Assembly: GCA_030685235.1 (NCBI GenBank)
Contig: MU839225.1
Location: forward strand, 1 to 64,000
Origin: Copromyces sp. CBS 386.78
Taxonomy: Eukaryota > Ascomycota > Sordariomycetes > Sordariales > Sordariaceae
DNA: 64,000 bases
Direction of reading: 5' to 3'
Part shown: in pieces, positions 25,806 to 37,298 of the stretch
Layout: each line of letters opens with the position of its first letter
Position numbering within the stretch: the stretch's first letter is position 1
Position numbers and translations under genes: made by a program
The notes under the pieces: model-generated
What the model was told of the DNA's origin: nothing
Seen by the model: the letters and a program-made list of their open reading frames with translations, nothing else
The model's database searches: none

Positions 25806-27165
25806 GCAATTATTTGACTCCGTACGAATATTATATGTAATAATTATATTGATTTTTTTATTTACAGATTAGATAAGTATTATATATAAATATACGGACT
25901 ATTAGGTTAGGAAACTTGGGAATTAGGGTCGGGTCGTCTGACTACTCCGTTCTAATGGAACGCATTGAAATGGGGCGAAGATACCCGATGATGACGACCT
26001 AGAAATAATGGAAAGTGGCAGTAACGTCGTCGTCGTCTGAACCGTACAGCACCCGACCCTGATGGCAGAGGGAACTTGGCTGTTACTGTTAGTCCGTATG
26101 TTACGTATGTGTATATACGACTTGTTACGGGGCACAGCATGTAGTCCTGTGACGGGATGTGGGCCGCACCCACGCCCACACTCCATCCTCGTCTCCCATC
26201 TCATCATGAGCCGGGCACAGTCATCGTCCAACTATCTCTACAGCAATAATGAGATATGTAACTAAAGTAGAGGTAAGCGAAGAACATCTTCAGCTGGACC
26301 ATACATGAGTGCGAGATAAGGTCGGTGCTGGTTCTCGTGACCTTTTTAGTCCTTCTGTGTGCGGGGTAAGGTAAGTAACAGGCCGTACAGGTACATACGC
26401 AGCTATACGTGCTGACCCAACTGGTGCCGCCCGGGCATCCCAACTTCGGATGGGGCTCTTGCGCTCTTTTCTACCCCGGCCGCAGGCAGGACTGCCGGTG
26501 CCGGATCACCATCCATCCTCTCCCAAGTCCAACGTCATGTTCTTTATTTCCCCTAGTCGTGCCTAATCTCTCGACGTCTACCTATCGGGTCTATTCCATC
26601 CTCTCATGCTCATGTGACAAGCTTACAGAGCTATCCATGTTATCGTCCTTTTGTTACACCACCCGAATGGCTACAGCTTCGTAGCACCACTGTTTTCTAA
26701 CAGCTCGTCATTGTGCTGCTCCAGACAATCCGTTCATCCATCTTCCACACCTTCATCCAAGTTCTCGCACCATCAAACAGTTGACCAAGCCACCCAACGG
26801 TATTATCTTTGGCGATTACCTTCTACAAACTTCATACATGGACAAGTCCGGTGGTAACCACATGCTTCCGTCCGGCTGGCCTAATGCGAACACACAGAGA
26901 CACTGCCGGGAAAGCTCACAAAGTGCCCTCAGAGGTTCACGTGCTGAATAACTGGCTCTAGGATTTTGTAGGTACGAATACCCCGAAGGCCAACTGACTG
27001 ACTGACGTTGGTCGTACTTCTAAAATATCAAACATCAACTTTTTTTTTGAACAGAATGCCTTTTTCAACCCGTCTCCAGTAGTATCTTGTCCCCCGCCTC
27101 TGGTCACCCTTTCCCTTCGTGGATTTTCCGTATGTCGTACACTTGCGTTAGCCGGAAGCATCTCA
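25806..27165. other. Transition and intergenic DNA left of the desaturase gene
   Basis: Base composition switches from RIP-type to ordinary GC content around 25,900. Several open frames of 60-100 codons on both strands between 25,920 and 27,200 overlap one another. None has a recognisable motif or a convincing exon structure. I see no gene here; the right end presumably carries the 3' UTR of the neighbouring minus-strand gene. Confidence 0.6.
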
Positions 27166-29147
27166 TTAATGGGCATGAGAATGCCCGATGCTGCCATCAA
27201 CAATAGTCTGCTGGCACTTTTTCAAAATGGCCGCCTGCCTAGCCACATCAGCCAGCCTTCCAATGACATGCTTGTTACCTTCCACGAATCCGTACAGCGC
27301 ATAGGGGATCCCGACATCGTTGCAGAACTCCTGGACCAGCTTCTGCGTCTTGCGGAGGTTATGCCTAGGAATGCGGGGGTACAAGTGGTGAATAGCCTGG
27401 AACTGGAGGCCGCCGTGGAAGAAGTCCAGCCACTCCGGGCAGTCGACATCCATGGTCGTGCGCAGCATGCGCTGCGGGAAAGACTCGTGGGGACCCAAGT
27501 CAGAGGTGGACATGGCGAAGTGAGAGAGCGTGATCTGCACGTGCAACGGGCTGGTGACCGCGTGGGAGACCATGAAGAAGACAAAGCGGTTCCAGTTGCC
27601 GTCGATCGCCTTGTACATGATCCCGTAACCGAACCAGTACCAGAAGAAGACCTGGCCGGCAAGCTCGAGATGCCGGTGCCACCACGCAGGACCGTGCTTG
27701 GGTGCCTGGCCCTTAAAGAGGTACTCCCACGATAGACGGTAGAGATTCAGGCGGGCAAACATCATGACGATGTAGTAGAGGTAGTGCTGGAGGGAGACGA
27801 AGAATTTGGCGAAAATGTCGTACTCCAGGACACGGTCGTAGTAGGTGGACCTCAGGTTAGTGAAGAAACGGTGCGAGATGGCGAAGAAGGGCAGATGCTC
27901 GATATCCGGATCGTGTTCGGGGCTGTTGGTGATAATATGGTGAACGTTGTGGCTGCGCTTCCACCAACCTAGACTCAGACCACCGATGAAGTCGGCAATG
28001 ACGATGCCGATGACAGTGTCGACGTGGAAATGGTGCGTGATACCCATGTGGCCCGCGTCGTGGGCAGTGAAGACCAGCTGATGCCAGAAAGAGCCAAGAC
28101 AGAAGGCGCTAGGAACGTACCAACCCCACTTGAGAAACAGAAGACACCCGGTGAAGAGGAGGGTATAGCGGAATCCCTCGATGGCATAAGCAACGTAGTT
28201 GCAGTCATAGAGCCCTTCGGCCTTGATGCGCTCGTGAAGTTGACGATACTTTCGGATGACGGTATCTTGGGTCTCCTCATCGAGGGGAGGGTACTTGTCG
28301 AGATCGAGTCGGATCTCTTGCCTTGTTAGGGCGTCGAGATGGGCCATACCATCCCTAGGGCCATCATCGACGCTCTTGGCATCGGCCTTCTCGTCCTCAA
28401 CGGAGGAAATCGAGGTGAAGGAATCGGACCGGCTCACGGCAGATTTCGACCGAGCGTTTGTACGGGCGCGGAGTTGGTTCGACTCCGGAGCCGATTCTCC
28501 ATCGAAGACCGGGGATGGGGCCGGCGAAGGGGTCCGTGAGCTCTCCGATTCGACAGATGATGACGACCCGAAGCTAGTGTCCGCATCGTAGTTCGCAGCT
28601 CGGGACCTTGTCTCTGGCGACTCCTCCTCCCATTCTTCTCCTCCTTCTCCTCTTGGCCTGAACTTGCCTCCTTGTATCGGTGGCAAGAAGTTCTTCCATC
28701 TCCCTTCTATCCTGCCAACCCTGTACCTGTTCATCTGAGCTCGTGCTTCTGGCGAATGTAACCTATAGCGCCCCAAAAAGTCCATATTATAAAGTCAGCA
28801 ATTCCTTCTTCACCATATTTCCAAGAAACATACACCAAATCAGACCCAGACAATCTCGGTTAGTGCAATGATATCGTGTGTTGTACGCACCCGTTTACTT
28901 CATCGGTAGCATCCCTCCCAATCATGTGCTTGATGGCCTTATCACCACCAGGGTGATACTTGACCCAAGGGTCTACCTTCAGGACATATTGGTCGACGAT
29001 AATGATATGTCGGCCTTCGGAGATCAAGGCCTCGATCTCACGGCGGGAAATGAGTGGGTATGTCCGCTCTGTTGTTTTGACTGTCGACTGTTGGGCAGTT
29101 CCGGTATCTTCGGCAGCGGCGCGTGATGGTGGGGGTTCAGACGCCAT
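27166..29147 (-). CDS. Sphingolipid delta-8 desaturase with N-terminal cytochrome b5 domain
   Basis: Exons 29147-28891 and 28762-27166, with a 128-nt GT-AG intron; 617 residues. It probably introduces a delta-8 double bond into the sphingoid base of ceramides in the ER membrane, with the fused cytochrome b5 as electron donor. Visible evidence: heme-binding HPGG at ~65-68 with the second heme His in LHS at ~88, and three histidine boxes of front-end desaturases, HDAGH (~320-324), HNVHH (~357-361) and QAIHH (~541-545), where Gln replaces the first His as in b5-fusion enzymes. Hydrophobic segments surround the boxes. A ~115-residue Ser/Glu/Pro-rich insert lies between the b5 and desaturase domains. 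The start is the first Met before the b5 domain; upstream in-frame codons look like 5' UTR. A delta-6-type fatty-acid specificity cannot be excluded from sequence alone. Confidence 0.92.
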
Positions 29148-30264
29148 TGTTGTCCTTGCGCGGGGCCGTTGTGTTCTAAGTGGAAATATAGGGTGTATAG
29201 GAGATGAACTAAAACGCCCGCCGTCTCGGTTCAGGTTGTGGACAGGGAAAGGTTGTGGTGTTATCTTCTCAGCAGTCCAGTAAATCCAAGGTCGGTTTTG
29301 GTGATAGAAATTCCGGGGGCACTTGTTGATACTATGTGAACGTTGAAGGTGGGACGGATAGGGCCAACAGCCCGAGAGGTTGGTGAGTGGTTCGATAGAT
29401 CCGCGTATTCTGATGCGGGTGCTGTTCCTACCCAAAACAACCCGGACGGGCATGGCCGGGGGACGACATGACATTGGATAAGATTATTCCTAGGTGCCAC
29501 TGGCGTTGACCGAGTGGAAACCTCACCGCTGTCCACAAAGGCGCGTCCACCCAGCTCCAGGCCATCTTGGCGTTTGCTGCACCACATAAGGGGCCATACA
29601 AGGAACCATGAGTACTTGCCACCCCAACATTTGCATCTGGGCTGAAACTAGGTAACTACAATTTGGATTGTCAATGAAGTCTCTTGGACCCTTGGGCTTT
29701 CAAGGTCACAACTGCCTACACATTAATAACAGTCATCTCTCGAACCAGCGCACAGAGGGTTAGGGTCCACAGTTGATGATTTACGATACGAATAACGCCA
29801 TGCCAAGCAACACTACTTATCAATACCCAAACACAGTTAAAGGCTGGCGTTCATGAGAATGCTACTCAGGCTGAGAAGTAACGACAACGGGCACCGAGAA
29901 CAGACAAGAGTGATCCAAAAATCCACAACCTTCTATAACTCAACGCTAACATAAAAATAAACAGCAGCTCCCAGCCTTCCCATCTGGCAACTAGCTTTTC
30001 TGTATCTTTTGAAATCTCGTGTATTCACCGAGTCTCGAACCCAACCAGGGCCCCATAAGGCCACGCAGCCCTAGTCCAACCAACAAACGGCGTCTATTTA
30101 GCATGGCGTGGTGAAAATCCCCTATTAAACCTTTAAGGGAAAAAACACGTGACTACAGTACAAGTACACACCTCCCATCTCCGTTCCATACTCCCATTGC
30201 TAGAAATCCAGGCAGCACATCATTCCGTGCTCATATCCACCCAACACCAACCAGCTCCAGCTGC
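29148..30264. other. Intergenic: desaturase promoter and dihydrolipoyl dehydrogenase 3' end
   Basis: About 1.1 kb. The only open frames are short and overlap each other or the desaturase 5' UTR. No RNA gene or repeat seen. Confidence 0.6.
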
Positions 30265-32090
30265 TTAGAAGTGAATAGCCTTGGAGTAGGTGGCCATGGC
30301 AGCCTCCTTGAAAGCCTCGGCGAGGGTAGGGTGAGCGTGGCAGGTGCGGGCAATATCCTCGGAAGAAGCACCGTACTCGAGGGCAAGGGTACCCTCAGCA
30401 ATCATCTCACCGGCATTGGGGCCAATGATGTGAACACCGAGCAGACGGTCGGTCTCGGGGTCGGCGATCATCTTGACCATACCCTCAGTGTCGAGGTTGG
30501 TCTTGGCGCGGGAGTTGGCGCTGAAGGGGAAGGTACCGACCTTGTAGGGGACACCGGCCTTCTTGAGCTCCTGCTCGGACTGGCCAACCCAGGCAACCTC
30601 GGGGAAGGTGTACATGACCGAGGGAATGCAGCCGTAGTTGACGTGGCCGTAACCCTTCTTGATGTACTCGATGGCAGCAACGGCCTCCTCCTCAGCCTTG
30701 TGGGCAAGCATGGGGCCGAAGGTGACATCACCAACACAGCGGATGTGAGGGATCTTGGTGCGGTACTCGGAGTCGATGATGACGCGGCCGCGCTCATCCT
30801 TCTCGAGGCCAATGTTCTCGAGGCCGAGGCCCTCGGTGTAGGGGCGGCGGCCAATAGCGACAAGGACGACGTCACCCTCGAGCTGTGTTCAAACAATGTC
30901 AGCTATACGGCTCATGATAACATCTTGCCTGCGGTGTCAAGAATTACTCACAGTCTCGGGCTTGCCACCCTTGGCAGAGTCGACCTCAAGCTTGACGGTC
31001 TCACCGGACTTGTCACCGGAAACGACCTTGGTGCCAGTCTTGAAGTTGATGCCCTGCTTCTTCAGGATCTTCTGGATGGACTTGGCGACCTCAAGGTCCA
31101 TGCCGGGGCCACCAATCTGGTCGAGGAACTCGATGACGGTAACCTGGGCGCCGAGACGAGACCAGACGGAGGCCATCTCGAGACCAATGATACCACCACC
31201 GATGACGAGCAACTTCTCGGGGACCTTCTCAAGGGCAATGGCGCCAGTGCTGCTGATGACGCGCTTCTCGTCGATCTCGAGACCGGGGAAGGGGGTGACC
31301 TCGGAACCGGTGGCGATAAGGATGTTCTTGCCCTTAACGGAGGTCTCGCCGCCGTCGTTAAGCTTGACGTTGACGGTGTGCTCGTCGGCGAAAGAGCCGG
31401 CGCCCTTGATGTACTCGACGCCGTTCTTCTTGAGGAGGAACTCAACGCCCTTGGTGAGACCGCTGACGGACTGGTCCTTGGCCTTCATGAGCTGGGCGAG
31501 GTTAAGCTTGACATCGCCGACCTCGATACCGCGGTGTTTCGAGTCGTGGAGGATCTGGTGGTAGAGATGGGAGTTGTTGAGGAGCGACTTGGAGGGAATG
31601 CAGCCGACGTTCAGGCAGGTACCGCCGAGGGTGCCGCGCTTCTCGATACAGGCGACCTATATTCAGGAAACATGCGAGATAGGAGTCAGATATTGCCGTC
31701 ATTCGCCGGTGTTGCGGTGTAGTTTGATTCGCGATGCGACGCACCTTGAGACCCTCCTGGCCGGCCTTGATGGCAGCAACATAGCCAGCGACACCACCAC
31801 CAATGATGACGAGATCCTTCTCCTCTACGGGCACATCAACAGTCAGCCGACCAGAATCCTTTGACGAGAACCAGCTCTTGATATTGGCGAACAGACCAGA
31901 CTCGGTCGCATAGGTCCTCCTCAACCTGGGAGAGACGACAACAGGGAGGCTATATGTGGTCGTCAAGTTAGCCTCGAACGCGTATGAGAAGGCAGGATGT
32001 CGGGAACCGGCAACCGGGACGCTGAGCTTACCCCGAGGGCTTGAAGGCGGACCGGACGGCAGCACGGCCTATTAATCTCTGGGACAGCAT
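30265..32090 (-). CDS. Dihydrolipoyl dehydrogenase, mitochondrial (E3)
   Basis: Four exons: 32090-32032, 31949-31745, 31656-30952, 30882-30265; 528 residues. It reoxidises dihydrolipoamide with NAD+ as the shared E3 of the pyruvate, 2-oxoglutarate and branched-chain dehydrogenase complexes and of the glycine cleavage system, in the mitochondrial matrix. Visible evidence: an Arg-rich N-terminal presequence ([16 protein letters not shown]), FAD-binding GGGVAG (~70-75), redox-active disulfide in GGTCLNVGC (Cys102/Cys107) followed by IPSK, NAD-binding [10 protein letters not shown] in the middle, and the C-terminal catalytic HPTLAE (His507, Glu512). Introns of 82, 88 and 69 nt have consensus donors. 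Length fits the family. A large open frame on the opposite strand (30271-31722) is a codon-bias shadow. Confidence 0.97.
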
Positions 32091-33342
32091 GGTAAAAGAT
32101 AGGTGCTGAATGGGCAAAACTGGAAACGGAAACAGGAAAGATTCGAAAGAACGAGCACACTACGAAGAGATGCCCGGGGAAGCAGGGAATGCGATTCGAT
32201 GGTGAGAGGTCGAGAGTGTGTGTACTGAACTGCAAAACGCCGCGGGAGAGACAATTGTTGGGATTCGAGGCGGAAGCTATTCACGGGAAGCGAAAAATGT
32301 CCAGTCCCACTTGTTCGGGTTGCCAGCCCCGTCAGAGGCTTACAATGCTCAGAGCGCACCCGCTTTCCACCGTGCCCATCCCAACTTGCCCGCTCGAGAC
32401 AGCGCAGAGCGGAGTAGGTAGTGCCTGCTAAGGTAGTGGACACTACACTACATTGTAGTGGTACGTACTGCCTTGTGCCAGACTTGCCAGTGGTAAGCGG
32501 AACGGCAGGTACTGTAGTTGTACCTTCACCTCCGTTGCGCGCTCTTGCCGTCTGTCGCCGCTGCCCTGACTGCTTCATCGAAACCCGGCATCCCCAAGTG
32601 CGCTTTACGTTACCGTGTCCCGCTGCGACTCGTGATTGGTCAATATTCCGAAATTGCTTGGCATGCAACAGCTGACTCCAAAATTTTGACATCTTGCACC
32701 CCCGCTAGCCTTTTTTGACATCCTGTGCTTGACAATTTTGACATTGCTTGGCTGCTCAAGCCCCAGTCGATCCCCTCTTTTGCTCCCCTCTTTACTCCGC
32801 TGTCGAATTGGAGAAGAAGCATCGAACTGTCACCGTCTCCTCAGCAGAGGCCGGCATGGTCGGACGACTTACAGTTGTACAACAGGCTTCAGTTTGTTTC
32901 GAGGCCGACATGGAACAGCGACCGAACACATGGCAGGCAATTCATCTCGAACCATCTGTCCCCTCCTCACAATCAACAGTCCGGCCCGTCCGACGACCCT
33001 CAAACGACCCTCAAACAACCCTATCCCTCGTTGCAAGACGGAATGACATCATTGAGTGATATTTACAGAGCACTATAGGTATTTCCGTGGCTCCCGCAGA
33101 CTCGAATTGACCGTCCACTGGTCCAGGTGTCAAATCCCCAGCGAACCTCCGACTTGTCCTGTCCCGCCGTCCACCGTAGATGGGATAGAATGTAGGTCAG
33201 CACATCGGATCAAAACAACTTGGCTAGACGCATGAACTTTTCAAGATATTGACCATTGGTCTTTCGGCCAGTGTGTGATAATTATACTCTAAATCCCCAA
33301 GGTATCCGATCCTGTGTATAGGTATACAACAACAAAGTAAAA
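32091..33342. promoter_or_regulatory. Intergenic region upstream of dihydrolipoyl dehydrogenase
   Basis: 1.25 kb. It contains three exact TTTTGACAT boxes (32684-32692, 32713-32721, 32736-32744) and a 15-bp near-palindrome CACTACATTGTAGTG (32446-32460). These are candidate regulatory sites by repetition only. Three overlapping + strand frames of 103-117 codons (32725-33078) lack recognisable features and are not called as genes. The right end holds the 3' UTR of the next gene. Confidence 0.35.
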
Positions 33343-36224
33343 CTATTCCACCAAGCCTTCAGCGGCGAGCAGCGCATGCTCCAAGGCCGCCATGGCCGTC
33401 TTGCAACCCTCCTTGACGAGCTTCGTGTTGGCCGCTCCTCCCGCGAGATCTGACTTCCGGATCACCTTCTTGATGAACCACTGCAGGCCCCTGGCAAGCT
33501 CGGGGACCCCTTCCACAGCCGCAAACACCGATGTAATCGTCTCATCCCGGCCCTTGTCGCCGCCTTTTCCGGCTTCTAGAAGCACGGTAATCAGCAGGAT
33601 CTCCACCAACGCCCGCGTCTTGGTCTGTAGATAAGGCAGGTTGAGGCATTTGAGAATCGCCAGCCCTAGCGATCCACCTGCCACCAGGGCGCCGAACAGC
33701 TTCGCAACGTTTACAAGTCGTCGCATGTCCATCGAATCTTCGTCCTCCTCTTCCTCGATATCGTCGCCGAAAACGGACTCTCCGAGACGCCTGAATAGCT
33801 TCCAGAGCGCGTCTTGGAATGACCACCGGATTTTGCGATCCCCGCACAGCTTCTTGGCCACCAAGGTGTAGTATGGGTTGTAGACCTGCTCGGCGCCGGC
33901 GCACTGGATGATCACATATGGAACCTCTCTCTGGCGCTCCTTGTTCAGGCGCAACTTGAGGATGCGGTAGTAAGCATCTTCGTAGTCTGTGGCGGACATT
34001 ATCGACACAAAGATGGACCGGCGCACGTCCGTGTTCATCTGGTTTTCCCTGGCAAGTTCTCCGAGGTCAGGCATGTCCTCGACATCCTTCAACGCAAAGC
34101 TTTCGTCGTCCGAGTCAACGTTATGCTGGATAACGTTGTCCTGAGTTGACGAGGGCTTCTTGTCGCCGTCCTTATCCTTGCCCGCCCAGCTAGCGCCTAC
34201 AAGCCACCATTTTCCCTTCTTATCAGCATCGCGAATATCGGCAAGGGTCATTCGCAAAGGCTCGGACGTCTTGCTGGTCTTTAGGGTGCCCAAAAGCTTC
34301 TTCATTTTGGTTGTGTGCTCCGTAAGAACGGCGGAAGCGCCTAGTCCCGTCTTCATCTTGTTGTTCTTCAAGTCGTTGATGGTCTCGATCATGAACTTGG
34401 TTCTGACGCTGAGGTTCTTCTCTCCGATCTTGGCAACAGCCGGGCGGATAAGGGTGACGATATCCTTGAGAGACATGGGGTCATCTTGTCGGAGGGCTGG
34501 GCCAGCAATGCGCACAATCCTGAGCAGAAGTTCTGCGTTCAGCTCCGATAGATCACCCAGCAGGACTCGAATGAAGTCGAAGAGCAGATTGGGGCCCACA
34601 AGTTGAAAGTTGTAGAGTTCGGACAGGAAGGTGATGATGTTGGAGGTCTGTTTTGGTACGTCTGGCCGCTCCTTTGCAGCCTCCTTGGCCTCTTCGTAAT
34701 GCTTATCGAACCGCTCAATCACTTCTTGAATCAGTTGTGCGCCAAAGTCCATACCTATCACCTTGAAGATACCAGTAGCAAAACCGGCGGTAAGAACGAG
34801 CAACGTATCAGGTAGCGTCGTTGGCTCGCACACCTGGATGAGTAGGAGATCAACAATGTTCGATGTGAGGTGTTGTCGCGGGTTGTCGCGGTAAAGCTTT
34901 TCAAAGTCCATAATAATGGATAACAGGTTAGACTCGGTCATCCTGTTGATGAGACCTTGTGTTTGACGGCGAATCCGGGCCACCAACTCCGCGTCCGAGC
35001 CTGCCTCCGCTCGCTTGGATGGTGGTACGTATTTCGCTACCGTCTGCCCCGTCGTAGGCGCAACGTATGGATTTTCGCGGACTCGTTCTGGTGGCTCTTG
35101 TTCGGTTTCTTCGTCTTCGTCGGTTCCTTCTTCGTTTTCGTGTTCGTCGAACCCTCCAAACCCATCACCATCATCATCCTCATCCTCACCCGAGACGTCT
35201 TCTTCGCCATCTTCATCGGAATCGCCTTCGAACATGTCTTCGTCTTGATCTTCGTCGTCGTTTTCGTGGTCAGAGTCAGACCCCACTAATAGGTCGTCCA
35301 GGCCATCGTCCTCTTCGTCCAGTTCGGAGCCTTCCTCTTCTTCTTCTTCTTCTTTTTCTTCTTCTTCTTCTTCTTCTTCTTCTTCTTCTTCTTCTTCTTC
35401 TTCTTCTTCTTCTTCTTCTTCTCCTTCTGATTCGGCCTCTTTCGTCTTCTTCATCGCCTCTTCCGCTTTCCTCCTCTTCGCCGCAAGCCACTCATCCGCT
35501 TCCGACTTCCGCTTCCTTTTCTCGCTTGTATCGTCCCCTACGCCCGGGAGGCCTTCTAGTAGTTCAAGAAGACCATCCTCCTCGAAAGACTTGGGAAGCG
35601 ATCTACGACCCTTCTTAAGACCGAGCTTCTTTTCAAGGTCGGCGATCTCCTTGTCGTCTTGCGCCAATCGTTCCAAGACGGTTTTCGATATTTTTGGCTG
35701 TGACTTCGGTTTGGATTGTGTTGTTTCCTCTTCATCATCCTCTTCTTCGCCTTCGTCGTCGTCGTCGTCCTCGTCCAGATCAATATCCCCCTCCTCATCG
35801 AAACCCTCGTCATCGTCCTCATCGAGATCAACATCATCCTCCGCCTCTTCCTCCAATTGTTGTTTCTTTCCCTTCTTCAAGATGGGCTTGGGCTCCTTTG
35901 TAAATGAGGCGTCGACCTTCTTCTGTGTTGTCGGGGGCGCAGCACGTTCGGCATGGTAGCTTTTCGTGGACGAGGAGCGGTGGGTCTTTTTCTGTGTTCT
36001 CTCTGCTTTGCGGCGATCCTTTCTAGACTGAAATTTATCCTTGCGCCCTCCGTAGGATTGCTCTGTGATAGTTAGAGTTTTGTCCGAGAACCCTGATCGC
36101 TACCTTTGGCAGGAATGGCAATAGTTGCGTGAGCGCATGGAGCATGCTTACCGTCTACGCCGAGCTCCTTGAGAAGGTTTTCAGGCAGCTTTGGAGCCTT
36201 TATTCTCTTAGATGGTGGTCCCAT
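33343..36224 (-). CDS. Sgd1/NOM1-type nucleolar protein (MIF4G + MA3 domains)
   Basis: Exons 36224-36152 and 36062-33343, with an 89-nt intron; 930 residues. In yeast and human this family is nucleolar, needed for small-subunit rRNA processing, and recruits an RNA helicase (Fal1/eIF4A3) through its MIF4G domain. Visible evidence: a basic N terminus (MGPPSKRIKAPKLPENLLKE), long Asp/Glu-rich tracts including a nearly pure run of ~30 Glu at ~238-270, an all-helical MIF4G region (~388-630), and an MA3 region (~720-840, starting DVRRSIFVSIMSA). Length is close to yeast Sgd1. The Glu run is encoded by a GAA/GAG microsatellite and may vary in length. The intron sits just after codon 24, and both flanking peptides read naturally in one frame. 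Confidence 0.93.
35333..35427 (-). repeat. (GAA)n coding microsatellite
   Basis: About 30 TTC/CTC triplets on the + strand, encoding the poly-Glu run of the Sgd1-like protein. The antisense Leu-rich and Arg-rich frames come from the same repeat. Confidence 0.9.
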
Positions 36225-36619
36225 GTTGTGCTATGACGGTGCGGATGGGTTGATGTGTTGGTTGGTTGGCAAGACCTTCAAATTTCGCGGGGACCCTTAC
36301 GCAGCTGCGTGTGTGGGACCTTGCTGTCGTTATCGGATATTTTTTTGCTTATCGGTCGCATGCAGGGGTCCAGGCCCGTGGAAAATACGGGACCAAAGGC
36401 GCTAAGAAGGGAAGTGGATCCTCAGATCTTGGGCCCCACAGGTTGGTTTTGTGGAGCAGTTCCTTCATCACTCCAACTGGCCCGACAGACGGGGAGCTGG
36501 CCAACAGTGGGGAGAGCTGCCACACTCGTTGACACTCATCATTCCAGGTCCGTCGTCTTCACAATCACTCATCAACCAATTTGTTAGCTCGCCTCTTGAA
36601 ACGAAAGAAACCGGACATC
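36225..36619. promoter_or_regulatory. Shared divergent promoter, Sgd1-like / SRP14
   Basis: Only 395 bp separate the start codons of the two divergent genes, so both promoters and 5' leaders must fit here. Overlapping short open frames look random. I could not point to a clear TATA box. Confidence 0.6.
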
Positions 36620-37298
36620 ATGGGTCATTTGACGCACGACGAGGTATTGTATTTTCCATGAAATCGTTCGTTCTAAATCTTAACTGAGGAGACTGCTAAC
36701 CTTCATCAACTCACTACAGTTCTTCTCCAAGCTCACCGAGCTGTTCGACTACAGAAAGAACCAAGATCATGGAACGATCAACCTAGTTCAAAAGAGGCGT
36801 ACGTGTACATACACCAACACATCTCAGATGGGGAATTCTCTCGGTCAGCCCTGCTACCGTCACGATAACCATCAACTATCACGGTTCCCCTTTTTGCCAT
36901 TCATCCCATCCCCCGTCCATCCACGTGCGCCCACAGTTCGCAAAGTGTCACCAAAGCTAACCCTCGCCACAGTATCCTACAACACCCCCTCCCAATCCAC
37001 CGAAACCGACCTTCTCACCGACCTCTGCCCATCCACCCCGCTACCAGTTCTCATCCGCGCCACCAACGCCAAGGGCAAGGACAGGAGGAAGGAAAAGGTC
37101 AAGCTCTCCACCATTGTCGAGCCGGCCGACCTGGAGGCCTTTTACGGGCGGTACGCCGACGTGTGCAAGAAGGGCATGGGCGCGCTGAAGCCGAGAGACA
37201 GGACCAAGAGGAAAAAGCAGTCGAGGAAGAAGAAAGCTCCTACCGCTGGAGGCCCTGGTGTTGGGGCGGGGGGAAGTTCTATGATGGCTATTCCCTGA
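36620..37298 (+). CDS. SRP14: Signal recognition particle subunit SRP14
   Basis: Exons 36620-36643, 36720-36798 and 36973-37298; 142 residues. SRP14 binds the Alu domain of SRP RNA in the cytosol and takes part in translational arrest during co-translational targeting to the ER. Visible evidence: the N terminus MGHLTHDEFFSKLTELFDYR is family-typical. It continues through a phase-1 splice into QKRLSYN and then PLPVLIRATN, KVKLSTIVEP and FYGRYADVCKKGM, ending in a Lys/Arg-rich tail (KRKKQSRKKK) that fits RNA binding. The first exon is 24 nt. Introns of 76 and 174 nt have GTATTG and GTACGT donors. It shares a short divergent promoter with the Sgd1-like gene. Confidence 0.95.

Noticed and set aside
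27169..27735. 188-codon + strand frame
   Set aside because: Antisense shadow of the sphingolipid desaturase exon.
30271..31722. 483-codon open frame on the + strand
   Set aside because: It lies exactly antisense to dihydrolipoyl dehydrogenase and crosses that gene's intron. It arises from G/C-ending codons on the real strand and has a Leu/Gly/Asp-biased composition without domains.
32725..33078. Three overlapping + strand frames of 103-117 codons
   Set aside because: They overlap in different frames, show no recognisable motif, and lie in a probable promoter and 3' UTR region.
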